A stretch of 64,000 bases of DNA from Scatophagus argus (Eukaryota; Chordata; Actinopteri; Scatophagidae): positions 2,779,110 to 2,843,109 of the forward strand of contig NC_058503.1 of the NCBI RefSeq assembly GCF_020382885.2. Reading direction: 5' to 3'. The first letter of the stretch is position 1; every line of letters starts with the position of its first letter. The notes beneath the pieces were generated by a model. It was not told where the DNA came from and did no database searches. It saw nothing but the letters and a program-made list of their open reading frames with translations. Below are positions 22,239 to 33,139 of the stretch, in pieces. The translations under genes were made by a program, and so were the position numbers.

Positions 22239-23417
22239 ATGGAGACTCTGGAAGAAAGTGAACTTTGCTTTCCACAGCTCTTCAACACCTCTTGTAGGAA
22301 GCCAAAACGCCCGTACACTGAGGCTGTACTTATTTACACACTGTTGGCCTTCATTTCTCTGCTCACTGCGACTCTCAACCTGCTGGTCATCATCTCCATC
22401 ACCCACTTCAAGTAATGACAAATTTAATCATTTCATGAAAGTGAAAGACATATCAAGTGAATGTTACACAGAAGGAATATAAAAAATGTTCATTTATTTT
22501 TAGATTTTTTACTTTATTATTTCTGTTGTATATCTGGTAAGTATTATAAGGTCATCATAATTGATTATAGACAAATAACAATAATAATGCCTTTCTTTCT
22601 ATCCAGGCAGCTTCACACTCCCACCAACTTCCTCCTCCTCTCCTTGGCCATCTCAGATTTCTTAATCGGCTTCCTGATGTCCTTTCAGATGCTCATAATA
22701 GATGGCTGCTGGGTTCTTGGTGACCACATGTGCACTTTATTTTGTGTTTTAGACTTCATTACTACCTCTGCCTCAGTAGGAACCATGGTGCTCATATCAG
22801 TTGACCGCTATGTAGCTATTTGTGACCCTCTTCATTACTTCACCAAAATTACTGTGAGAGAAGCAACAATCTGTATTTGTCTTTGTTGGGTCTGCTCTGT
22901 TCTATACAACGGTCTCATAATGAAGGAGAACTTGAAACAACCAGGCAGGTATAATTCTTGCACTGGAGAGTGTGTGGTTGTCATTAATTACATTGCAGGT
23001 GTTGCTGATATTATTTTGACCTTTATTGGTCCTGTCACTGTCATCATAGTTCTGTATATGAGAGTATTTGTTGTGGCTGTGTTTCAGGCTCGTGCCATGA
23101 GGTCTCACATTACAGCTGTCACACTATCAGAGACTGTGCCTGCTAAGAAATCAGAGATGAAAGCAGCGAGGACTCTTGGCATCATTGTTATTGTGTTTCT
23201 GACATGCCTTTGCCCATATTTCTGTTCCTCTCTTGTAGGCCAGAACACGTTGTTTAATGTTACATCTGCACCCTTAGAGGTCTGGCTTTTTTATTTTAAC
23301 TCCTGTTTAAACCCATTAATCTATGCTTTTTGCTATCCCTGGTTTAGAAAATCAATTAAACTCATTGTAACATTGAAGATACTCCATCCTGACTCCTGTG
23401 AGGCCAACATATTGTAG
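22239..23417 (+). CDS. TAAR-E: two-exon trace amine-associated receptor with Asp3.32 and Asp5.42
   Basis: Exon 1 is 22239-22411 (METLEESELCFPQ, NTSC; a tandem ATG at 22236). Exon 2 is 22607-23417, giving 327 residues. The 195-bp intron is GT-AG (AA|GTAATG), phase 2. Motifs: LSLAISD, Asp107 at 3.32 (VLDFITTSAS), DRYVAICDPLHY, Asp192 at 5.42 (GVADIILTFIGP), SEMKAARTLG, Leu6.48, Trp7.40, NSCLNPLIYAFCYPWF. From REATICICLCW (TM4) to GQNTLF the protein differs from TAAR-D at only about five residues, while TM2-TM3 differs much more. Expressed and sorted presumably as one of a few co-regulated olfactory TAARs. Function is inferred from family. Confidence 0.9.
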
Positions 23418-23663
23418 AGACAGACATGTTTTCTGTGAAAAAAAAATGAAGTGTTGGTTCATAGAATGCCTTTCATAATCCCCTGTAAACTCCAGCTCAG
23501 GCAAAGCCACTGGGTGATTTGACCAATAAATTTTGTTCTACAGTCAGAGGGTTGAGTATTAGTGGTATGCTGAAAAAATTACCTTTACATTTATTTTAAA
23601 GATAACCCCAATATTGTTTTGCTCAAATTCAACCAATTTCAACCAACAGCATCAATTTAGTAT
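23418..23663. repeat. 3' flank of TAAR-E, duplicated after TAAR-D
   Basis: Co-linear with about 20200-20405: shared blocks GATAACCCCAATAT, TTTGCTCAAA, TTCAACCAA and AGCATCAATTT. This marks the right part of the D/E segmental duplication. Confidence 0.65.
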
Positions 23664-23716
23664 AGATAGATAGATAGATACTTTATTGATCCTTAGGTAA
23701 AATGAAGAGCCAGGCT
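23664..23716 (-). mobile_element. Short LINE/SINE tail with (GATA)n
   Basis: (GATA)n followed by CTTTATTGATCC is, reversed, a GGATCAATAAAG tail plus TATC repeats, the usual 3' end of a fish non-LTR element. It interrupts the D/E duplicated flank only in the E copy, so it arrived after that duplication. Very short; family uncertain. Confidence 0.45.
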
Positions 23717-23741
23717 GAAATAAACCCATGAGAAGAACACT

Positions 23742-24279
23742 TTAACCCCCTGGAGTCGAGGGACGTGCTAGCGCGTCTTTATCGCAGGACCAATTTAAGA
23801 TGACGTAGCTGCAAGATGCAGCCTCGATGAGTCTCAGTTTTAATTTGTGTCAAAACTTGGGACTTCAAACTATGTTAACTAAGTTTTTGAAATTTTGCAA
23901 TATGTCAAGTAAAACCCAAGTTATGATGAAAATGTACGCAATGTTTTTTCCTGAACATTGTCGTCACTTTTGCTGCGTGTTTGGTGTTTAACAAATAAGA
24001 TAAATAAATAATATAAATAAGTTTTAAGTTTTATAAATAATTTGTGATGCATTTTATTGTGACACCTGATTGTGTTGTAAATAGTTGTAAATAGCTGTAC
24101 AAACAATGCCTGAGGCATTTACTGCATTTTAAAGTAAACAGTTGTAAATAACTTGTTTGCTAAATTTGTACATAATTTTTTGACATTTATGATTTATAGG
24201 CAAGGCAAGGTAAACCATTTTTAAGCTGAAATTTAAAGGCAAAATCGAAAGTAGTCAAAAATGGACTCCAGAGGGTTAA
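23742..24279. mobile_element. piggyBac-type MITE with TTAA target duplication
   Basis: The element proper is 23746-24275 (530 bp). Left end CCCCCTGGAGTC; the right end reversed reads CCCTCTGGAGTC (11 of 12 match). TTAA flanks both sides (23742-23745 and 24276-24279). It carries no open frame for a transposase, so it is non-autonomous. The paralogous flank of TAAR-D has a single uninterrupted TTAA at the matching place, which proves insertion after the D/E duplication. A related left end is at 333. Confidence 0.88.
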
Positions 24280-24869
24280 TGTATTTTAACACATTGTGGT
24301 ATAAAAACATGTTAAATGGATATATAATACACTAAAAGGGTTGCTGATGCAATGAAGTAGTATGATGGGATCCATGTCAAAACACCGTAGTGTTTTCATG
24401 TCTGGGGAGAATTAACTGGCTGAGTGTCAAATCAAGGCTTTCTCCCCAACCTGACTGCAATAATTATGATACTGTTTTGTTTTTTTTTTGGTGGCTTTTG
24501 CTTGTTTTGTGTGATGCATCTTCATGCAGATTGATGGTATGTGTTGTAAAGAACTCCTAGTGCAAGAAAAACAGCCCAAACAGTTGGAACACAGTCTTCT
24601 CACAATATTACCCACATATGTGTTGATTCCTTTGCATTTGACTTGTGTTGATGACATGTTTTGTGCTTGCATTTCCCTGCAAGGGTTCTTGAGCAGGTGT
24701 GATTGATGCAGCTTTCTGGTATGCAACTTTTCAAGTATTTTTTTATTTTTATTTATTTATTTTTTTGGCCCTCAGTTTGTAACTGATTAACAAACTTCCA
24801 GCTGTAAAACCCACATAGTGACTTTACATGTGTTCTTCCTTGGGGGTACAACTCAGTGGAGATAATACC
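24280..24869. other. Intergenic, no gene recognised
   Basis: AT-rich, with T-rich runs near 24478 and 24740. The open frames here resemble no known protein. Confidence 0.4.
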
Positions 24870-27190
24870 TTAGATGGAACTGTCAAACTACTTCCTGCCC
24901 TTTTGCATTCCACACTACCTGTCTGATAGTGTTGTGGCTAAATTTAAGGAAGTGATTCTATTGTCATTTACTTCAGTATCCTGTCCTGGTACCACAGAAC
25001 ATTCCAATACTAAAGAAAAGTCCTATGTCAATTGTGGTCCCTCTCAAATTGACCATTTTGTTGATAGTGCTGCAAGCTCACTAAGGACAACAGTCCTTAG
25101 AAACACATAAACCACAAGAGATTAGTGCCATGGTATAATACTGAGGTTTGTATATCAAAACAAAATGCACAAAAACTTGAAAGGAAATGGCATTCATCCA
25201 GACTCACAGAATCTAGCTAAATCTGGCAAGACAACCGCAGGAAGGCCGTACAGACTGCCAGAGCAGCTGATTACTAAAAATTAATTGAGGATAAGTAAGA
25301 ATAAGCCCAGGTTTCTGTTCAGCAATGTAGCCAGGCTGACAGAGAGCTATAGTGCTTTTGAGATTTTAATCATTAGAGACAAAATTCAACCCCTACTGAC
25401 CTCAGCTTCCATCAGTAGTGATCTATCAGATGAGGGACTTATCTCTGTCCTTGTACTTTTAGATCAGTGGTCCCCAAACTACAGCCCCCGTGCCGGATAC
25501 AGCCCGCCTCCACATTTGGCCCGGCCCTCGGAACAATACCAGAGACGCATTCTGATTTTTTTTCAGGCTGGCCACGTGATTGAGACTAATACATGCATAG
25601 AATGTGAAATTCTATTTCACCCTATTGCAGTCTGTGCCCCTAACTGAAACCTCCCCACCCCAGAAAAAAATCCTAGACTCACCCCTGTCAAATAAAACGG
25701 AATAATTGGAGAAAGGTTAGGTAAGAGAAAAAGTGATTCAGAATGGAGGGTATTTAACCTGCAGTGGACAAACGATTATTTTTTTGTTCAATGGAAAGAA
25801 AAGGCTGTTTGTCTTATCTGTCAAGAGGCGGTGGGGGTATTCAAAGAATACAATCTGCGCCGACACTATGAATCCCTGTCACAAAGACAAGTATGATAGC
25901 TTGCAAGGTCAAATGCGAGCAGACAAACTCTCAAAGCTAAAAAGTGGACTGTTAGCTCAGCAGAATACATTTGTACGCCAAGCTCAGCTGAACCAGTCAT
26001 CCATTCAGGCCAGCTTTTGGGTTGCTCAACTGATAGCAAGCAGCGGTAAACCTTTCACTGATGGAGAATTTGTCAAGAAATGTCTGATTGCTGTCGCGGA
26101 GGAGGTGTGTCCCGAGAAGAAAGATGTCTTTAATGCCATGAGTCTGTCGGCGAGTACAATCACAAGACGCATTGAAGAAATCAGGAGTACTGTGTATGCC
26201 CAGCTGCAGCAGAAGATGAAAGAATTTGACTTTTTTTCATTAGCACTGGATGAGAGCACAGATGTGTAGGACACAGCGCAGCTGCTCATTTTTGGAGTTA
26301 GCGCAAACTTCTGTGAAGAACCCAGAGAGGGTTATTTGGTTATTATTTATTTCATAAAAAGTGTTATTTATTTCATTAATAGTGTTATTATTTAATTTCC
26401 GACTTTTTTTCCTGTGAAGATCCCGGAAAGGGTTATTAATATCTGGTTATGTGTGGCTTTCTGGAAAACAATAAATGTTTATATTTAGGCACCCCTACGA
26501 TCGTCATACTTTTTCTGTTACAAACTGACCCCGACCCTCCATCAGAGAAGGGAAAAGTTATATGGCCCTCACAGGAAAAAGTTTGGGGACCCCTGTTTTA
26601 GACCTTCGTGCTTCATTTGACACCACTGACTATTCTGTCTTATTACACAGATGGGAACACTTAACTGGCATTAAAGGAACTACATTAGGCTGGTTTCTGT
26701 GCTATTTCACATCCAACTGCATTTGTTCATGTTAATGATGCATCATCCGTACTCACAAAAGTTAGTCACAGAGTTCCCCAAGGGTCTTTGCTCGGGCCAA
26801 TACTATTCACCCTTTGTATGCTCCCCATCGGTGATATTATTAGGAAACTTTCACTGTTATGCAGATGACACACAATTGTCAGTGAAACCAGATGGAACAA
26901 ATCAGCTAGCCAAACTTCAGCCGTGTCTTAAAGACATAAAAACCTGAATGACTTGCAATTTTCTTTTTCTAAATTCAGACAAAATTGAAATTATTGTTCT
27001 GGGCCCTAAACACCTTAGAAACAAATTATCCAATGATATAGTGACTTGAGATGGCTTAACCTTGGCCTCAAGCTCCACTGTAAGGAATCTAGGAGTTATT
27101 TTTGATCAGGACATGTCCTTTAACTCACACATAACACACATTTCAAAGACTGTGCAACCAAGGTTAATTAATCTGCGCAAATAGAAAAGT
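24870..27190 (+). mobile_element. L2-type LINE fragment, split by a hAT insertion
   Basis: Left part 24870-25464 and right part 26596-27190 belong to one plus-strand L2 reverse-transcriptase ORF. Before the break: NKPRFLFSNVARLTESYSA and LISVLVLLD. After the break: [41 protein letters not shown] (catalytic YADD), FLFLNSDKIEIIVLGPKHL and TVRNLGVIFDQDMSF. The frame shifts and stops occur, so the copy is inactive. Its last recognisable part is ISKTVQPRLINLRK. The text resumes across the hAT insertion with only its 8-bp target duplicated. Confidence 0.8.
25465..26595 (+). mobile_element. hAT transposon (Charlie/ZBED5-like), internally deleted
   Basis: Terminal inverted repeats CAGTGGTCCCCAAAC (25465-25479) and GTTTGGGGACCCCTG (26581-26595) match at 14 of 15. 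The flanking 8-bp duplication is TTTTAGAT / TTTTAGAC, the hAT signature. Inside is the start of a transposase: a BED-finger remnant (AVCLICQEAVGVFKEYNLRR in one frame), then DKYDSLQGQMRADKLSKLKSG, SSGKPFTDGEFVKKCL, STITRRIEEI and FFSLALDESTDV, which includes the first catalytic Asp region. A stop follows directly and the rest of the DDE/dimerisation domain is missing, so it is non-autonomous. It was inserted into an L2 reverse-transcriptase gene. Confidence 0.9.
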
Positions 27191-28300
27191 TGTTGGAAAG
27201 GAATCTGCATTAAAACCAATTCATATTAAAAGTATGTGCAGAAAATAACATGTCAGTATACCCTAACCCTAATGAGAGCAACCACCGTGATGAGCAGCAT
27301 ATGAAACATGGAAAGAAAAGCTACAAAAGTTGATTAAAGTTAATAAAAACCCGCTTGGATAACTCCTCCAACACCATGATCCTGTGAGAGCACAGTCAGA
27401 AGGACTTATCATCACTTGTCATGGAAAGAAATGCATTGGTGAGAGATGTTTTGACCGTGCTAATCGCTAGCCACCAATGTTAACAATCGTGCGCTAGTCA
27501 CAAATGCTAACACACACTAAGGTTAATGCCATATTCTTCTTTGTTGTTCAAGCACTTTTACTTGTGCGCTTAAATCGTTTACTTTAGAAAGTGAATATGT
27601 GAAGGAGGAACTATTTTGTCAAAATTAAATCAAATCAAATTGTTACTCTCTAGCAATTTAGAGGGTAATTAGAGAATTGGAAAAGATGTATTCTAGCTTT
27701 TATGTGATGGAGTACTGATTAGAAGCTTGAATTTTCTGACCTTAACCACTATAGGTCAGGGGTTTTTTTGTGGTTCCCAAAGGTTCCCAACCCACCTGGA
27801 GTTAGCCTGGAGACTACCGGTTGTTTGATGGTGAGCTACAGCCCACTGGAAAAGAACTAGAGACTCAACTGCATGCAGAAGATTGAAACCCTGGATCAAA
27901 CCCATTTCTCAATCAGTTTTCAATCACTGATTGAAACACACACAGTAACATGCAACATGCAACATGCAGTGAAACACACAGGAGCAGTGGGCTGCCATTT
28001 CAGGCGCTCAGGGAGCAAATTTGGGGGGTTAAGTGCCTTACTCGAGGGCACATCAGCCGGCTAATAGAAGTAATTCAGCGACATGTTTGAACTAATAGTG
28101 TGGCAGTACTCTGACACAGCTCATACATATGTGGAAGTTGTACAGCTCTAAACACACAAACGCAGAGACAACAGAACTGCATAAGCACACAGGCTGTACC
28201 AATGGCCTACACTGCAGACTGTCAACACCTTGCTTTCAGTAACACAAAATAATACGGACTCAAATGCTACAGGTCTGTCAACCTGTTGAATCACAAACCA
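27191..28300. other. Intergenic with a reversed SINE fragment
   Basis: 27940-28080 reads, on the minus strand, CCGGCTGATGTGCCCTCGAG ... AAGGCACTTAACCCCCC and GTGTGTTTCACTGCATGTTG, the 3' body of the SINE annotated at 28385. No gene recognised in the rest. Confidence 0.5.
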
Positions 28301-28384
28301 AGATAGACTTGTGTTTCGCTCTCCCTTTTAATGTTTTTTGTTATTTGGTCAATTCTTTCTTTCTTTTTTTTCTTTTCTTCTCTT

Positions 28385-28690
28385 TTGGGGGAACTGTGGC
28401 CTAGAGGTTGGAGAAGTGGCATGTGACTGGAGAGTCGCCTTTTCGATTCCCCCTGGACTGACAGGAAAAAAAAACTGGGTGTGGTAGAGTGATTAATCAA
28501 TTCCCCCCTCCATTAGCCTGCTGATGTGTCCTTGAGCAAGGCACTTAATCCCCAATTGCTCCCCGGGCACCTGACAATGGCAGCCTACTGCTCCTGTGTG
28601 TTTCACTGCATGTTGCATATGTGTGTGTAAGCGAGGGGTTAAATACAGAGATTTGATTTTCAATGTATGTAAAAATATACTGTTTGAAGA
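28385..28690 (+). mobile_element. tRNA-derived SINE
   Basis: The head GGGGGAACTGTGGCCTAGAG has a tRNA-like A-box region and TTTTCGATTCCCCC a B-box-like region, followed by the conserved body TGTCCTTGAGCAAGGCACTT, CCCCAATTGCTCCCCGGGC and TGCTCCTGTGTGTTTCACTG. The copy at 47416-47680 shares the CTTGAGCAAGG and TGCTCCCCGGGCGC body. Interrupted by a poly-A run near 28463. Old, diverged copy. Confidence 0.65.
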
Positions 28691-28947
28691 AGTTTTTGTC
28701 TTTGCCAGTCCTGCACCACTATCCGCCATAACTACAACATATATTTTGAAAATGATCTTAATTAAATAAAGTTAATTCAGAATAACACCATAGAAATAGC
28801 CAGTGTGCCCGTATTTTATTACCATTATTTTTGCTGTGTGCCATTCCTGGGTGTCAGCTTTTGGGTAGTGGGCTTGAAGCCCCCAGCCAAAACACAAGTC
28901 TGACTATAGACTAAACTTGGTGGCCAGGTTATATTGTTGTCTCCTTC

Positions 28948-29771
28948 TGTCATGCCTGGTGGTTTTCTGTCATGCCTGGTTTTCTGTCATGCCTGGTGTT
29001 TTTGTTATGCTTTGTCTTTTGATTTCTGTCCATGTGTCATGTTCCATGTTGTCTTGTGCTTCCATGTATTATGTTAAAGGTTTTTGTCATGTCCTGTTTT
29101 ATTTTGAAAGTGTCTTTTCCCCTGTGTGCCCTGTTTTCATGTAGCTTTGCTTTTAGTTTTCCTGATTGCTTTCTCCCTCCTGATGTGTGTCACCTGTGTC
29201 TCGTTGTCTTGTCTATTTAGTCCTTGTCTTCCCAGTCACCTTTGTCTGAGCGTTCTGTCACGAAGGGTACGACGTCGCTGACGCAGAAATATACTGAACC
29301 CCGATGCAGAGTAAGAAGGCGGCAGGCAGGCGTGGTGGAGGTCCAAAAACACTTGTCTTTTATTAAACTTAACTAAACACAAAAACACACTTACTGTGGA
29401 AAAAACAAGGCATGGCATGGCATGGCAAGGCAAGGCAAAACCAACAACACGTTCCTGGCATGGCATGGGGGAAGAAATGCAGACGCTCAGACAAAGGTGA
29501 CTGGGAAGACAAGGACTAAATAGACAAGACAACAAGACACAGGTGACACACATCAGGAGGGAGAAAGCAATCAGGAAAACTAAAAGCAAAGCTACATGAA
29601 AACAGGGCACACAGGGGAAAAGACACTTTCAAAATAAAACAGGACATGACAAAAACCTTTAACATAATACATGGAAGCACAAGACAACATGGAACATGAC
29701 ACATGGACAGAAATCAAAAGACAAAGCATAACAAAAACACCAGGCATGACAGAAAACCACCAGGCATGACA
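28948..29771. repeat. Large inverted repeat formed by two opposed copies of an unclassified repeat family
   Basis: The left arm 28948-29253 and the right arm 29483-29771 are reverse complements of very high identity. A 62-residue translation starting MCHVPCCLVLPCIM is identical from both arms. An 18-base CATGCCTGG-type repeat unit is extra in the left arm. The 229-bp spacer begins TTCTGTCACGAAGGG and contains GTCGCTGACGCAGAAA, which is also the left end of the related copy at 49478. The open frames are therefore repeat sequence, not genes. Confidence 0.85.
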
Positions 29772-31036
29772 CCTTCTCTCTCCTCTGTGTGTTTGATGTG
29801 TGCTCTGTCTGAATACACACAAAATCTGGCAATGTAGTGCCTTTGCGGGCCTGTTAATTTGTGCTTTGGAACGTAATCGCCATGATACAATCAGAAAAAG
29901 ATGTTGTAATTATGTCTCTGATTTACCACTAAGCTTTCGAAAACCCTGCTCCCGCTCTTCATTCACTGTCTAGTTCACTCACCACTGCTTTCTTGAGCTG
30001 AAGAGGAAGAGCCATCCCACATTCTACTCCTAAACACCCAGGGAAAGTTAAAAATAATTTGTATTCTGCCCTGATACTGGGATGCACTCCAAAAGTAATT
30101 AAATTTCATTGTGAGGGGAGTCAAAATGTTTCTACAAAATTTAATGTCAATATCACCACCAGTTGTTAAAAAAAACAAAACAAGCAAAAACAAACAAAAC
30201 ACACAACTGGCATCTCTTTGTGATTTCAAACAAAGGTCTGGGGATCGCAACCTTGACTCTGACTTTAAAACAGCATGTGGGAAGCATGAATGTCTGTGCC
30301 AGATTTTATGCCAAGCTGTCTTGTAGATGTTGACTTATAGTTAGGTGCACCCACCCCCATTTTTGGTAACTCATTAATGATGGAAAAAACTAACAGAATT
30401 ACAAAGATAAGGATTGTTTTTAATACTTAGATTAAAATCCTTTGCAGTCAATGACTGCCTGAGGTCTGGAACCCATGAACATGATCAAATGCTGAGTTTA
30501 AAATGCTTTGCCAGTCCTTTACTGCAGCCGCAGATTCTAAGGACTCCTTGACCTAAAGGACTGCTTGACCTAAAGGTTTAAGGAGCATTAATTATAAAGG
30601 CCAAACAGCATTGTCTCAAATTCAGACAAAGTAACTTTTTGGGAAAGCCCAGTGCCTGCACGTCCACTTTTTTCTTTTCAGCATTTCTTGCAACAGGTCC
30701 TGTGACTGACCAGATCAGTGTGCCCATAGCATAGTCATCTTCAAGGAATGGAAAAGAGAAGCTGCCATTTCTTGGCCTTGGGGTTCCTGCCGACTCCCAA
30801 CTGCTTTGCTTGGCTCTTGGCCATCCTCAACAAGGTTGTTTTCCACAACACTTGTGTTCACTTAACCTAACAGACATGCAGAATCTTTCTCTTCTGTTCC
30901 ATAATGTAATGTGTCTTTCCTCACTGTTAGGAAGGAGGGGTAAAAGGTGCATTCAATCTGCTTGGCACTACTCCAGGTCCCAGAAGGCTGGTGTCTTCTA
31001 TCTACTGGTTGCATTCCACACATACACAAGGAGACA
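29772..31036. other. Intergenic, no gene recognised
   Basis: Contains an A/C-rich stretch near 30165-30200 and otherwise unique-looking sequence. Several open frames under 100 codons show no recognisable domain. Confidence 0.4.
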
Positions 31037-31846
31037 TTATCCTTACTGCAGCCACTGCCTCACACACCTACCACACACTTAATAATTACGTCAAAGAATA
31101 AAGGGAACCACCAATGAAGTCCCCAGTGCATCCATAAGAACGGTGCCCTTTCAGGTTACCTCTGAATTCCACAGTGTACAGAGTGCAGATTCAGCATAAT
31201 GCCCCTAAGGCACAAAGAACAAACTCCAAAAACTAGTTTGCATTTATGCAACAAAAACTAACCTGGCCAAGACAGCACACCAGTATGCTCATCAGTTTTT
31301 ACATTTGTGTACAATACACTAAAAACAAGAGTGCAGTAAAGGGGTGGCTTGAGTTGTGACAAATGATTAAATGATGGGAATCAGCCTATTTTTTAGATTA
31401 ATTTCAACCTTTTTGTTTCTGTCCTTCAGACTTCTGCTCCAGATAGGTTAGTTGAATGTAGGTCTTGACAAAATATCCAGCATTGTATATGCTTTTTATT
31501 TTTACATTTACATTTTACATTCTCAGAGACAGGGAATGTATTTATCATTTAACTGCAGTTCTGAAGAAGACACATACAGACGCTGTTATATTGAGATTAA
31601 CAACTAATCAATTCTTGGAAATGGTTATGTTCTTAGGTTTCCATGGAGATTTGGACTGAGCAACGAGCTCAAGACCCAAAATGATTCCTGGTTTGGATAT
31701 GTCCTGATGAAGAGCCTGGAATCATTAACATCATATTATCATTGCTGTGAATATATGTCAGCACATATAATTGTAATAACCAGATCCCCATACTCATCTT
31801 TCTATTGCCTTAAATGCACGGCACTGTGTGTAATTTTATGCCACAA
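31037..31846 (+). repeat. Dispersed or segmental duplicate, copy 2 (copy 1 at 987-1823)
   Basis: Same order of blocks as 987-1823 (CAGCCACTGCCTCACACACC, ACGTCAAAGAATAAAGGGAA, AGACTTCTGCTCCAG, TTGCCTTAAATGCACGGC) with indels of 5-30 bp. Non-coding. Either a duplicated cluster segment or an unnamed repeat. Confidence 0.7.
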
Positions 31847-31888
31847 GGGGTTCTTCAATCAAAATTATGAAACCGAATTACAGAGTAG

Positions 31889-31949
31889 TGAACCCATGTT
31901 ACTTCATGACCTCATCACAGTGATGAGGTCATGAAGTAACATGGGTTCA
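31889..31949. repeat. Perfect inverted repeat: 30-bp arms, 1-bp spacer
   Basis: 31889-31918 (TGAACCCATGTTACTTCATG...) is the exact reverse complement of 31920-31949, with a single A at 31919 between. Such a near-zero-loop palindrome is normally unstable, so it is probably very young. It lies just past the right end of the duplicate block at 31037-31846. Confidence 0.9.
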
Positions 31950-33050
31950 TGGGAGTTCATTTTTAAACAACCACCGAAATTGATAAAAAATCTGCTTGAC
32001 ATCACTCGGGCAGAAATGATCACGAACAAGGTAATGTTTAGATTTTATGTTACGTTTAGTCATGTCTGCTGACTTGGAAGATATAGCGACAGGTGACCAC
32101 ATGAATTGTGTCTTTGAATATAATTCTTTGGGTTTGATCCTTGTTGGAAAAAAGGTCTAGTCATTTTTAATTATTTGGTTGTTTCAGAAATCTAAAATTT
32201 ATTGTGTAAGGTAGATCAATCAGTTAAAGAGAGGGTGACAGTCCCCCTGTGTTCCTAATTTTGTTGTGATTATTGGAACCCAAAAGGCCCACCTTTTTAG
32301 GGCGTTTCGCTTGATCGGGACTTGTGGGAACTGTTTGACAGTCACACCCGCAGTCTCATGCTGTATGCTTTATCTACATTTATTGTGATACTATATAATG
32401 GATAAAAGGCATTAATGCATTATGGTATTACATGCTATTTTTTAAAATTATACATAATAATATCTCAGTCACATGCCTAATTCTTCTGGCTGCATTATAG
32501 ACATTTATGCTGAATATTACATTAGTGTTGTCATCTTTTACTGTTAAAACATTTGGTAGGGTCTAGTTCACCAATCCTACAAGACTTTGGGCCCTCCAGT
32601 TCTTCAAATGTATTTTTCTGACCTTGAAATTTCACCATCGGTGTAGTATTTTGGTGGTAAGAGAAACACAAACAAACACTTGGAGAAAATGTACAGAAAT
32701 AATGTTCCATTTTATTATTAAAACAATTCATACACAAACAACAGACATTGATCTGTTTCCAGGGTACACAAAAAAGTGCTGAACCTGTCTTGGGCACACT
32801 TATTGTAATTGTGACTGTGTCTCACAAAGTTATTACTCATCAGTGGAGTTAAAAATGGGGTAAAATGTAGGCCTGTTTTTGTTTGTTAAACATTCCCATG
32901 ACCTGATTCACATTTTAATGCTGATGTGTGCTGTTGATCCAGCCCTAGCCATTTGCTTATTATTAGCCAATTCTCAGTGGACAGAGGCCAGAAAGGGTAG
33001 AGGCCGGAGCAAGGGAGGACAGACACCAGTCCCAAAGTAAGACTGAACTT
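31950..33050. other. Intergenic 5' flank of TAAR-F
   Basis: No gene recognised. An 88-codon minus-strand frame at 32797-32531 has no recognisable domain. Confidence 0.4.
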
Positions 33051-33077
33051 TAAAGGAGGACCAAATGAGCTGGTAAG

Positions 33078-33085
33078 TTATATAA
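33078..33085 (+). promoter_or_regulatory. Candidate TATA box of TAAR-F
   Basis: TTATATAA, 62 bp ahead of the TAAR-F ATG. It is followed by CAGCAGC (33116-33122) and TTCTCCTCTC before the start, the same order as in TAAR-E and G. Assigned by pattern only. Confidence 0.35.
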
Positions 33086-33139
33086 TGCCTGAGCCCTGGT
33101 AACTCTGTCAGAGCACAGCAGCTTCTCCTCTCTCTGATG

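Noticed and set aside
29032-29220. 62-residue Cys-rich protein, identical on both strands at 29032 and 29516
   Set aside because: It is the same repeat sequence present in two opposed copies; frames drift in the third copy at 49.5 kb, so no gene is supported.
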